Shown piece after piece: positions 8,416-15,242 of a stretch of DNA of 31,891 bases. The notes under the pieces are model-generated. The model searched no databases, was not told where the DNA came from, and worked only from the letters and a program-made list of their open reading frames with translations. The DNA comes from an uncultured Phascolarctobacterium sp. (GTDB lineage: Bacteria > Bacillota > Negativicutes > Acidaminococcales > Acidaminococcaceae): assembly GCA_905207485.1 (NCBI GenBank), contig CAJLLL010000023.1, positions 1 through 31,891 of the forward strand, given 5' to 3'. Numbering within the stretch: position 1 is the stretch's first letter; every line of letters starts with the position of its first letter. Both the position numbers and the translations under genes were made by a program.

Positions 8416-8437
8416 TATTTATTATCAATTAACAAAG
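8407..8437. promoter_or_regulatory. inverted repeat with Fur/PerR-box-like core (8413-8427)
   Basis: Arms CTTTGT/ACAAAG at 8407 and 8432 flank an AT core. Read on the minus strand, 8413-8427 is TGATAATAAATATTG; the first half matches the 7-1-7 consensus TGATAATnATTATCA at 7 of 7 positions and the second half at 4 of 7. It overlaps the -35 of the regulator's own promoter, suggesting autorepression. Confidence 0.5.
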
Positions 8438-8463
8438 ATATTTCACTAAAACGACACAAGGAT

Positions 8464-8493
8464 TTTACACTCCTGCGGCGAATTTAATAATAT
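8464..8493 (+). promoter_or_regulatory. candidate promoter of tex
   Basis: TTTACA (8464-8469) and TAATAT (8488-8493) with an 18-bp spacer, about 25 bp before the tex ATG. The -10 is only a partial match. Confidence 0.4.
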
Positions 8494-8517
8494 CATTTTG
8501 TAAAAACGAGGTATAAT

Positions 8518-10683
8518 ATGACACTTGAACAAATTATAGCCGCCGAACTGAAAGTTAAACCGCAGCAGATACATGCCGCGCTGGAACTTTTGGACAGCGG
8601 CAACACCATACCCTTTATTGCGCGTTACCGCAAGGAAGCCACCGGAACGCTGGACGAAGAAGCACTGCGCACCATTGACGAGCGCGCCCGCTATCTGCGC
8701 CAGCTTGAAGAACGGCGCGCCGAAATACTTGCTGCCATCGCCGCGCAGGAAAAATTAACGCCGGAACTGGAAGCACAGATTAACGGCGCCGTAAAAATGC
8801 AGGAACTGGAAGATTTATACCTGCCCTACCGTCCCAAAAAACGCACACGCGCGCAAATCGCCCGCGAGCGCGGCCTAGAACCTTTGGCGGAACTCATCAT
8901 GCAGCAGGCACAGCCGCCCATGCCGCTTGAAAAACTGGCAGCGCTGCACATTGATGAAGAAAAAGGCATAACAAACGCCGAAGAAGCATGGCAGGGCGCA
9001 ATGGATATCGTTGCCGAAAACATCTCCGACGATGCGGCAGTACGCGATTTCATCCGCCGCGAACTTTGGAAAAACGCCGAACTTGCATCGGCGCTTGCCG
9101 CAGATGAAACAGAAGCCAAAGATTTTTTAATGTATAAAGATTATGCCGAACCAGTATACCGCCTGCCGCCGCACCGCATTTTGGCGTTAAACCGCGGCGA
9201 AGCCAAAGGCTGCTTAAAAGTAAGCCTTAAATATCCGCCGGAAACCATGTTTGAAAAACTGGCGCGCAAATTAAAAGTGCAGCAGCACACCGTTTGGGCG
9301 CAAATGTATAACGCTGCACTGGCAGACAGCTACAAACGCCTTATTTTCCCTTCATTAGAACGTGAAATAAGAAACGAACTTACCGAAAAAGCCGAAAAGC
9401 AGGCTATAAGCATTTTTGCCGCCAACCTGCGCCAGCTTTTATTACAGCAGCCTGTCGCCGGGCATACCGTGCTTGGGCTGGACCCCGGCTACCGCACCGG
9501 CTGCAAAGCGGCGGTTATAAGCCCACAGGGCAAAACACTGGCAACGGATACCTTGTACCTTACCGGCAGCAACCGGCAAAAAACGCAGGCAGAAGCCGGC
9601 TTTTTAAATTTAGTAAACACTTACGGCGTAACGCTTGTTGCCATAGGCAACGGCACAGCCTCTTACGAAACGGAAGAATTCACCTCGCAGCTTATTGAAA
9701 AACACAAACTGAATATTGCCTATACTATCGTCAGCGAAGCCGGGGCATCAGTGTACTCCGCCTCCAAGCTCGCGCGCGAAGAACTGCCCGAGCTTGACGT
9801 ATCGCTGCGCGGCGCTGTTTCCATTGCCCGCCGCGTGCAAGACCCTTTGGCGGAACTTGTTAAAATTGAGCCTAAAGCCATCGGCGTTGGGCAATATCAG
9901 CACGACGTTAACCAGAAAGAACTTGCCGGTACGCTCACCGGCGTGGTTGAAAGCTGCGTAAACCATGTAGGCGTGGAACTTAACACCGCCTCGCCCGCGC
10001 TTTTAAGCTACGTTGCAGGCGTAACGCCCACCGTTGCCAAAAACATTATAGCTTACCGCGACGAACACGGCAGCTTTACCGCCCGCAAGGAACTGTTAAA
10101 AGTAAGCCGGCTCGGCCCTGCCGCCTTTACCCAGTGCGCAGGCTTTTTGCGTATTGCAGGCAGCGCCAATCCGCTGGATAACACAAGCGTGCACCCGGAA
10201 AGCTACAAACTTACGGAAAACATCATTAAACTTTTAGGTTTCACCTTAAAGGACTGCGCCGCAGCAGAATTACAGCAGGCAGCCGCCCATGCAGATGCCG
10301 CCGCCATTGCCGCGCAGCTTGATGCAGGCCTGCCCACAGTTACGGATATTCTGGCGGCACTGGCACGCCCCGGGCGCGACCCGCGCGAAGATACCCCGCC
10401 GCCGTTAACCCGCAAACACGTCGCCAAATTAAGCGACCTTACCATCGGCAGCATTGTTAAAGGGCGCGTGCAGAACGTGGTAGATTTTGGCGCCTTTATT
10501 GATATCGGTCTCAAAACAAGCGGGCTTGTGCATAAAAGCGAGCTGAGCACCAAACCCTTCCGCCATCCGCTTGATATTGTCGCCGTCGGTGATATTGTCG
10601 AAGCGGAAATCATCAGCATCGACGAACAGCGAAACCGTATCGGCTTAAGCCTGAAACGCGCCGCTGCACGCCATACTAATTAA
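8518..10683 (+). CDS. tex: Tex-family S1 RNA-binding transcription accessory protein
   Basis: A 721-residue Tex homologue, near the usual 720-780. In order: the N-terminal helical Tex domain with its signature IPFIARYRKEATGTLDE (about 31-47); a YqgF/RuvC-like domain beginning VLGLDPGYRTGCKAAV (about 318); helix-hairpin-helix motifs around 498-546 (VAGVTPTVAKNIIAYR, GFLRI); and a C-terminal S1 domain (about 640-712; GSIVKGRVQNVVDFGAFIDIG). Tex binds nucleic acid and associates with RNA polymerase; it affects gene expression in several bacteria, but its exact role is unsettled. The start has GAGGT 6 nt upstream. No clear terminator follows, so readthrough into the SUKH gene 27 bp downstream is likely. 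Confidence 0.95.
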   Translation: MTLEQIIAAELKVKPQQIHAALELLDSGNTIPFIARYRKEATGTLDEEALRTIDERARYLRQLEERRAEILAAIAAQEKLTPELEAQINGAVKMQELEDLYLPYRPKKRTRAQIARERGLEPLAELIMQQAQPPMPLEKLAALHIDEEKGITNAEEAWQGAMDIVAENISDDAAVRDFIRRELWKNAELASALAADETEAKDFLMYKDYAEPVYRLPPHRILALNRGEAKGCLKVSLKYPPETMFEKLARKLKVQQHTVWAQMYNAALADSYKRLIFPSLEREIRNELTEKAEKQAISIFAANLRQLLLQQPVAGHTVLGLDPGYRTGCKAAVISPQGKTLATDTLYLTGSNRQKTQAEAGFLNLVNTYGVTLVAIGNGTASYETEEFTSQLIEKHKLNIAYTIVSEAGASVYSASKLAREELPELDVSLRGAVSIARRVQDPLAELVKIEPKAIGVGQYQHDVNQKELAGTLTGVVESCVNHVGVELNTASPALLSYVAGVTPTVAKNIIAYRDEHGSFTARKELLKVSRLGPAAFTQCAGFLRIAGSANPLDNTSVHPESYKLTENIIKLLGFTLKDCAAAELQQAAAHADAAAIAAQLDAGLPTVTDILAALARPGRDPREDTPPPLTRKHVAKLSDLTIGSIVKGRVQNVVDFGAFIDIGLKTSGLVHKSELSTKPFRHPLDIVAVGDIVEAEIISIDEQRNRIGLSLKRAAARHTN

Positions 10684-10710
10684 ACACCTTTTTAAAGAGG
10701 AATAAAGATT

Positions 10711-11148
10711 ATGGATTTTGCAAAATTTACGGAAATTGTCGGAAATGTCAAAACAAAACATCCTCATTTTTTCGAATTGGAGCATGACAAAATTCCTACA
10801 ATGGAAGATATAATTTCATTCCAAGAGCACTATCAAATTATCTTACCGGAGAAATACATACAATTTCTCTTAAATTTTGGCGGCGGCTATTTTGGACTTG
10901 CAATAATTTATTCCTTAGATAAAAACAGCTATTTTTCCATCTATAATCACAACCCGTCTCAAGTAAAAAATTTGCTTTTTATAGCTGATAATGAGTGCGG
11001 AGATTACTACGCTTTCCGGATAGAAAATGGCAAGTGCAGTGAAGAAATCGTTTTCTATGACCATGATAACAATACAATAGAACAGGGAACGGAGTTTCCT
11101 GACATTTTTGAATATCTTGTAAAAACAGGATTATGTGGTGTCATATAA
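10711..11148 (+). CDS. SMI1/KNR4 (SUKH) fold protein, immunity-type
   Basis: 145 residues fitting one SUKH domain: an N-terminal helix with PTMEDIISFQEHYQI, then ILPEKYIQFLLNFGGGYFG, the typical P-x-x-[YF]...N-G-G core, and a C-terminal strand/helix ending with EFPDIFEYL. SUKH proteins are the commonest immunity proteins of bacterial polymorphic toxin systems, though not all have that role. No toxin gene is next to it. AAGAGGA precedes the ATG. The gene is clearly AT-richer than tex, starts 27 bp after the tex stop, and begins the accessory stretch. Confidence 0.78.
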   Translation: MDFAKFTEIVGNVKTKHPHFFELEHDKIPTMEDIISFQEHYQIILPEKYIQFLLNFGGGYFGLAIIYSLDKNSYFSIYNHNPSQVKNLLFIADNECGDYYAFRIENGKCSEEIVFYDHDNNTIEQGTEFPDIFEYLVKTGLCGVI

Positions 11149-11264
11149 TTAATACTGATTGAACACTTCCCGTGTATCAGCCAATATGCAAAAAATCAAA
11201 ACTTTGCATATATAAAGCGGCAATACAAATTTTAACGCTGCACAATGAGTTACAAATAAAAAAC

Positions 11265-11294
11265 AACCTGCCCGCGTTTTACGCACGGCAGGTT
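11265..11294. terminator. bidirectional terminator between SUKH and FGE-like genes
   Basis: Stem AACCTGCC/GGCAGGTT with inner GCG/CGC, flanked by T-runs on both strands (ATTTTTTTA on plus, TTGTTTTTTA on minus). It sits at the convergent ends of the + SUKH gene and the - FGE-like gene. Confidence 0.85.
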
Positions 11295-11300
11295 ATTTTT

Positions 11301-12248
11301 TTACGGCAGCCTTATAATACGCCGGTAAGCATAATAATCTTTTGATAATTTGTATGTTGTATTTGCAGGGTTACGGTAAAAGGCGGTGTAGCACGGCAAA
11401 ACGTAAACCGTTCCGTCGCCGCCGCAAAGAGACCCGCCTCCATCGCCGCCTTTGGTATAATTTACATTATCTATAATTTCATTTTTATAAGAATCATAAG
11501 CAATAAACAGCCCAAGCATATTAGGGTGTTCCAGCACCGGCTTTTCTTCTGCTGCGCCAACCGTACCCATGCCGTAAATTTCTTCCAGTACGCCTTCCAG
11601 ATTATCACCCCAGCGGAACAAGGTTCGTGCGCCGCCGTTGCAAAGATACTCCCACTCGTCTTCCGTCGCCAGTGTAAACGGAGCCTCTTTTAATGTATGC
11701 ACCGCCTCCTCCAGGGTTGCCGCATCTTTATCTAAATAATTACTGTCAGCTTCAACAATCATATCGCCAATATCGGCAGTGCGCAGCGACGATAAGCATT
11801 GCGAAAGATTCTCATTCCACTTTCTTAAAAAACTCTCCCAATTTTCATAGCCTGCTTCCCGGCAGCGTTCTTCGCAGTCTTTCAATTCCTGCTGCAATTC
11901 AAGGCGCAGTTTTTCAACTTCCTCTGCATTACCGGCAGCACGGGTTTTGGCAATCTCTTTCTCATAATACTCGTGCAATTCGTCAATTTCGTTCCGGTAA
12001 TAGGCCTGCCAGTCTGCAAAATCCTGTTTAAGCCCTTTTAGCACACCTTCACCAACAGGGCATGTATTAACATCCCAGCCCAAAACAACATTTTTCTGCC
12101 CTGCCACATAAACAAATTGTGAGCCACGGTATTCCAGCAGCCATGTTTCGCGCTCTATGCCGTTCATACTTGTTTTTATGGGTTTTACAAACTTAAAACC
12201 AAGCCCCAGCGCTTCAATGCGCCTGCGTATTTCATCCAACGTCTGCAT
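11301..12248 (-). CDS. protein with divergent SUMF1/FGE-like C-terminal domain and coiled-coil middle
   Basis: 315 residues from the ATG at 12246-12248, chosen for GGGAGG 8 nt upstream (the frame also opens with a TTG 7 codons earlier, over that ribosome site). The N-terminus (1-75) is unrecognised. Residues about 80-155 are charged and helical (ELHEYYEKEIAKTR, LRLELQQELKDCEERC), probably coiled coil. The last third resembles the formylglycine-generating-enzyme/C-type-lectin fold: TLATEDEWEYLCNGG (cf. LPTEAEWEYAARGG), FRWGD, PNMLGLF (cf. PNxxGLYD) and GGDGGGS (cf. RGGSW). The usual GFR ending is replaced by YRRIIRL. Enzymatic activity is therefore doubtful; a binding role is as likely. Family assignment rests on motifs only. 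Confidence 0.6.
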   Translation of the reverse strand: MQTLDEIRRRIEALGLGFKFVKPIKTSMNGIERETWLLEYRGSQFVYVAGQKNVVLGWDVNTCPVGEGVLKGLKQDFADWQAYYRNEIDELHEYYEKEIAKTRAAGNAEEVEKLRLELQQELKDCEERCREAGYENWESFLRKWNENLSQCLSSLRTADIGDMIVEADSNYLDKDAATLEEAVHTLKEAPFTLATEDEWEYLCNGGARTLFRWGDNLEGVLEEIYGMGTVGAAEEKPVLEHPNMLGLFIAYDSYKNEIIDNVNYTKGGDGGGSLCGGDGTVYVLPCYTAFYRNPANTTYKLSKDYYAYRRIIRLP

Positions 12249-12398
12249 AAAACAAACCTCCCTTGCCAAAAACTTCCGATTAATTCGTTAATTATATTTT
12301 ATCATAAACAAACGCAGAACCGCTTTTATAATCCTGCTTTATTTGTGCTAAAATATAATTAGAGTAATAAATCGGGATTAAGAAGGGAAATTGCTTTT

Positions 12399-12842
12399 AT
12401 GATAGAGTTAAATAAATTCCAAAAAATATTGGAAGAAAACGAAGAACGCCTGCCCTTATTGACGCTTAATGAATTTTTTAACGGAAATACAGAAGAGGAC
12501 TCTATCGCTCCTAACCAATGGGAATTCGGGCGTCCAACGCTTGCAGAAATATGGTATATGCTGCAAAAAATTGAACTAAGGCCTGATATAGCCTGGGTGC
12601 GCGTAACGCTGCACTATGATACGGAAATTATAGAAAATAACGGCAAAGAAGAATTAATTCTTGCCGGAGATACCATCATTATTTGTACAGCCATTCCGCC
12701 CGCACAATTAGAAAAATTAGTAAACTGCGAGTGGTTATGCGCCGATGGAATAATTACAATAAAAGCATCTGAATTAAATGCTTATTCGTGTGTACCACTA
12801 GTTCCGAATAATTTTAATTGCCTGGCAATCGTATGGGATTAA
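12399..12842 (+). CDS. hypothetical protein, immunity-gene-like context
   Basis: 147 residues, not recognised. It is acidic and soluble, with no signal or membrane segment. The N-terminal helix (IELNKFQKILEENEERLPLL) is followed by LNEFFNGNTEEDSIAPNQW, a Trp-containing segment (AEIWYMLQKIELRPDIAWVRV) and alternating strands, an alpha-then-beta layout common among small immunity proteins. Ribosome site GAAGGGAAA is present but far (about 9-12 nt) from the ATG. It is AT-rich and lies between the FGE-like gene (divergent) and the DUF4274-like gene 48 bp downstream on the same strand. Confidence 0.7.
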   Translation: MIELNKFQKILEENEERLPLLTLNEFFNGNTEEDSIAPNQWEFGRPTLAEIWYMLQKIELRPDIAWVRVTLHYDTEIIENNGKEELILAGDTIIICTAIPPAQLEKLVNCEWLCADGIITIKASELNAYSCVPLVPNNFNCLAIVWD

Positions 12843-12890
12843 TCTGTAAATCACTTTTATTGCAAGTTAAACAAAAAGGAGGAGCTTACC

Positions 12891-13454
12891 ATGCTATCAG
12901 AAGAAAGAAAAAAAGAGCTTGATGCTCTGATGGAGCGCGCATCCTGCGCAGGAGATGACTATTACTTTGATATGGAGCAAGATGAGTTTGATGATGAAAT
13001 GGAAGGTTGTGAGGAAGAAGAATTTTACAAAGGATTCTGCCGCCAACGCGAAATAGGCTTTGACGCTTACCAAAAAGAGATTGCAGAACAAATTTCGCAT
13101 ATCACATCCGCTGAAGAACTCCACTACATGATTGCAGATTATAATTATGACGATGGAATGTTTACGGTTGAACAAATTGTAATGAATCCCGCTTGTGATA
13201 TAGTTACTGCCAAAATGGTTTACTGGCTTTGCGGGCCAACTTATTATTATGACAAATATGGCAGCCCGTCAAAATGCAGTGAAGATGACATAAACCTGGA
13301 TGCGGCGTTGCTATTAACAAAAATGGAAACAAAGGCTCTTGCAAATGAATTCAAAACCGGACTTGAGTGGAATGGCGAATTGGTTGATGAACAGCCGGAT
13401 AATCTGGATTTCACAAGGGAACCATATTGCCATATCCCCGCAGCATTCAGATAG
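12891..13454 (+). CDS. DUF4274-like protein
   Basis: 187 residues. The N-terminal 60 are very acidic (DMEQDEFDDEMEGCEEEEF). Residues about 70-120 fit the DUF4274 pattern: SAEELHYMIADYNYDDG, then a segment about non-hot residues VMNPACDIVTAKMVYWLCGP. DUF4274 has no established function; members occur as small stand-alone proteins, sometimes beside toxin/immunity loci. AAAAGGAGGAG 6 nt before the ATG is a strong ribosome site. Same strand and AT-rich style as its neighbours. I am fairly sure of the gene and moderately sure of the family. Confidence 0.7.
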   Translation: MLSEERKKELDALMERASCAGDDYYFDMEQDEFDDEMEGCEEEEFYKGFCRQREIGFDAYQKEIAEQISHITSAEELHYMIADYNYDDGMFTVEQIVMNPACDIVTAKMVYWLCGPTYYYDKYGSPSKCSEDDINLDAALLLTKMETKALANEFKTGLEWNGELVDEQPDNLDFTREPYCHIPAAFR

Positions 13455-13578
13455 CAGCTTTCCATTTACCAAGAGTTAAGCGGAACTATAAACCGTACTT
13501 AAAAGAAGATTAGTAATAAACGCCAATGAAGGATATGCAGAATACATTAAAGCCTAATTCAAGGATGTGATGTAAGAA
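13455..13578. other. spacer with possible gene remnant
   Basis: No complete gene. A short stop-ended frame near 13510-13557 (LVINANEGYAEYIKA then TAA) has no start and looks like the tail of a decayed gene, but it is too short to be sure. Confidence 0.25.
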
Positions 13579-14079
13579 ATGCTGAAAAAGATTTCGCTTT
13601 TCATTGACGGCATGGGCATGGTTCTTTACTCACCCTTTGCCGTTAAAAAAATCCCTGCCGGCAGCGATTTTTTAACCAAAGGTTTATGGAACCCGGAAGA
13701 TGTAAAACGGCAGGTTGAATCGTGCCAGATAGTTCCTTTTTGCACCGGTTCTTCTGGACACTATATTATTAATTGCTATGAAGGTTTGCCGGATGCAGAT
13801 TACCTCAGTAAATTTAAATATATTTTGCAGTTAGGCATTATTGTACGCAATGATACTGTTTGCATAAGGGATTTGTTTGACTTCATACAATGGGAGCCAG
13901 ACTGCCCGGAAGAACAAAAAATTACAATTCCTTCCGGCTGCTATGTTATGACTATCTGTTCATCAACACCGGCAAGCGGAATTACCGGCGATGACCAATT
14001 GATTGAAATTCATTTTTTGAAAATTGATTTTTTCCCGGCAGCCAAAGTTAACGGCGTTCCGCTTTTGTGCGAGGCATAA
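13579..14079 (+). CDS. hypothetical protein, possibly ComJ/immunity-like
   Basis: 166 residues, no firm family. Soluble, mostly beta by appearance. It has WNPEDVKRQVESCQIVPFC near residues 37-55, IRDLFDFIQW at about 96-105 and IPSGCYVMTICSS near 115-130. The order (W...E near the start, a 'P-x-G-x-Y' strand near the end) recalls nuclease inhibitors such as ComJ, but only weakly. The ATG has a poor ribosome site (AAGGA about 13 nt upstream), so expression may be low or coupled to something upstream. It is the last of the small plus-strand genes. Confidence 0.65.
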   Translation: MLKKISLFIDGMGMVLYSPFAVKKIPAGSDFLTKGLWNPEDVKRQVESCQIVPFCTGSSGHYIINCYEGLPDADYLSKFKYILQLGIIVRNDTVCIRDLFDFIQWEPDCPEEQKITIPSGCYVMTICSSTPASGITGDDQLIEIHFLKIDFFPAAKVNGVPLLCEA

Positions 14080-14250
14080 AAATTTATCAATCAGTTCAAC
14101 AGAAAATTTGAAAGAACTTCGCTAATAAAAATATTCCGTTTAAAAAAGTAATTCCCGGCATCGGCGAAGAATAAACTGCTGTTTTTGAAAACTGCTTTTA
14201 TTTTAAGCTGCCGCAGAATTTTACCGCAGAAAATTAAAAATCAGCAATAA
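14080..14250. other. intergenic stretch, possible gene remnant
   Basis: No gene. A start-less frame ends at about 14174 (PFKKVIPGIGEE then TAA) and is a little GC-richer than its surroundings; it may be the tail of a lost gene. The rest is AT-rich. Confidence 0.2.
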
Positions 14251-14285
14251 AAAACCTGCCAGGCATTTTACGCAAGGCAGGTTTT
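14251..14285 (-). terminator. terminator of the split lysO genes
   Basis: A 10-bp perfect stem AAAACCTGCC/GGCAGGTTTT with a loop containing ATTTTACGC, then TTTTTTATTG on the minus strand. It is close in sequence to the terminator at 11265-11294. Confidence 0.85.
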
Positions 14286-14288
14286 GTT

Positions 14289-14891
14289 TTATTTTAAACT
14301 TAAAAGCCACGAAAGCAGTACCGGCACCATCAGTGTCAGCACCAAACCGTTGATGAAAGAGTACATGCCAACATGCAGATTGGTATATTTTATTACCACC
14401 GGCAGGCCGCTGTCCATAGTAGCCGCACCGCTTGGTGCAAGCGCCAAAAGTTTATGCAGGCGCACTAAAACAGGTATTAAAAAGAAGGCGGAAAGTTCAC
14501 GCAGCATATTTGCCAGAAACGATACCGTACCAATTTCCGTACTGTACACGGCACTGATGAGGACGGACGAAAAACTGTACCACCCCAAACCGCTGCCGAC
14601 AAGCACGGCATCGTAAAAATCAAGCCCCGCCGCCATGCCCAAAAGCGCAGCGCCGCCGATACTGCCAACAGCCACCGCCACAGGTATGCTTATTGCCAGC
14701 ACTGCGCTGTGCCAGTTGCAGACGCGCTTTAAAATATCACGGTTACTGCCAATTTCAATACCGGCAATAAACACCATTATATCAAGCGCCGTCATTAAAA
14801 TAAAATCAAGCGTATCCTTATCGCCAATATTTAAAAACAAGTATCCGGCTGCCATGCCGGAAAGCAAAGAAACGGCAATGCCACCAATCAC
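14289..14891 (-). CDS. lysO: lysine exporter LysO, C-terminal part (split gene)
   Basis: A 200-residue membrane protein matching the C-terminal two-thirds of LysO (YbjE), the inner-membrane L-lysine exporter. Recognisable LysO features: FIAGIEIGSN, SGLGWYSFSSVLIS, NMLRELSAFFLIPVLVR and GAATMDSGLPVV, with about five or six hydrophobic segments. It starts with GTG whose last two bases are part of the TGA of the upstream half (GTGA overlap), so the two pieces are translationally coupled. E. coli LysO is one chain of about 300 residues; 100 + 200 here adds to the same size. Confidence 0.88.
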   Translation of the reverse strand: MIGGIAVSLLSGMAAGYLFLNIGDKDTLDFILMTALDIMVFIAGIEIGSNRDILKRVCNWHSAVLAISIPVAVAVGSIGGAALLGMAAGLDFYDAVLVGSGLGWYSFSSVLISAVYSTEIGTVSFLANMLRELSAFFLIPVLVRLHKLLALAPSGAATMDSGLPVVIKYTNLHVGMYSFINGLVLTLMVPVLLSWLLSLK

Positions 14892-15190
14892 TGAGCTTCA
14901 CCTTCCTCTGCTTCAATATCTGCAGGGCGGGCGATAAATTTTGTTACCAAAAAAAGGCAGGCAATGCTGCCAGCCACTGCGCCGCAGGCTACTGCGCCTG
15001 CCTGCACGCCCAAAGTGCCGAGCTTGGCAAGCAGTGCATCATCGCAGCCTATTTTTGCGCCCAGGCAAAACAGCATTACGCACAGGCAGGCGTTAGAAAC
15101 TTTACTTAAAACAAATTTAATTTTATAACTCAATAAGTTCAGCAGCCCAATGGCGATACCGCAAACTATCGCCAGCATAATTTCCTGCAT
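14888..15190 (-). CDS. lysine exporter LysO, N-terminal part (DUF340)
   Basis: 100 residues from the ATG at 15188-15190, selected by GGAGGGGA 5 nt upstream; an upstream in-frame ATG at 15226 lies inside the neighbouring terminator. Three hydrophobic stretches (IMLAIVCGIAIGLLNLL; VSNACLCVMLFCLGAKIG; VACGAVAGSIACLFLV) match the N-terminal part of LysO, including the short motif FCLGAKIG. The acidic tail DIEAEEGEAQ would form the junction to the second half. It probably forms one exporter with the next gene. Confidence 0.85.
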   Translation of the reverse strand: MQEIMLAIVCGIAIGLLNLLSYKIKFVLSKVSNACLCVMLFCLGAKIGCDDALLAKLGTLGVQAGAVACGAVAGSIACLFLVTKFIARPADIEAEEGEAQ

Positions 15191-15208
15191 AAGTCCCCTC
15201 CAAAACAA

Positions 15209-15231
15209 AAGGCATGCGGCGTGCATGCCTT
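15209..15231 (-). terminator. terminator of the degV-M48-fakA operon
   Basis: A 9-bp stem AAGGCATGC/GCATGCCTT with a 5-nt loop, then TTTTGTTTTGG on the minus strand, 12 bp past the fakA stop and right before the lysO ribosome site. The plus side also has a T-run (AATTTTTTA). Confidence 0.82.
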
Positions 15232-15242
15232 AATTTTTTATT

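Noticed and set aside
15191..15242. A lysine riboswitch before lysO
   Set aside because: Only 52 bp separate fakA and lysO, filled by a terminator and a ribosome site; there is no room for an L-box.
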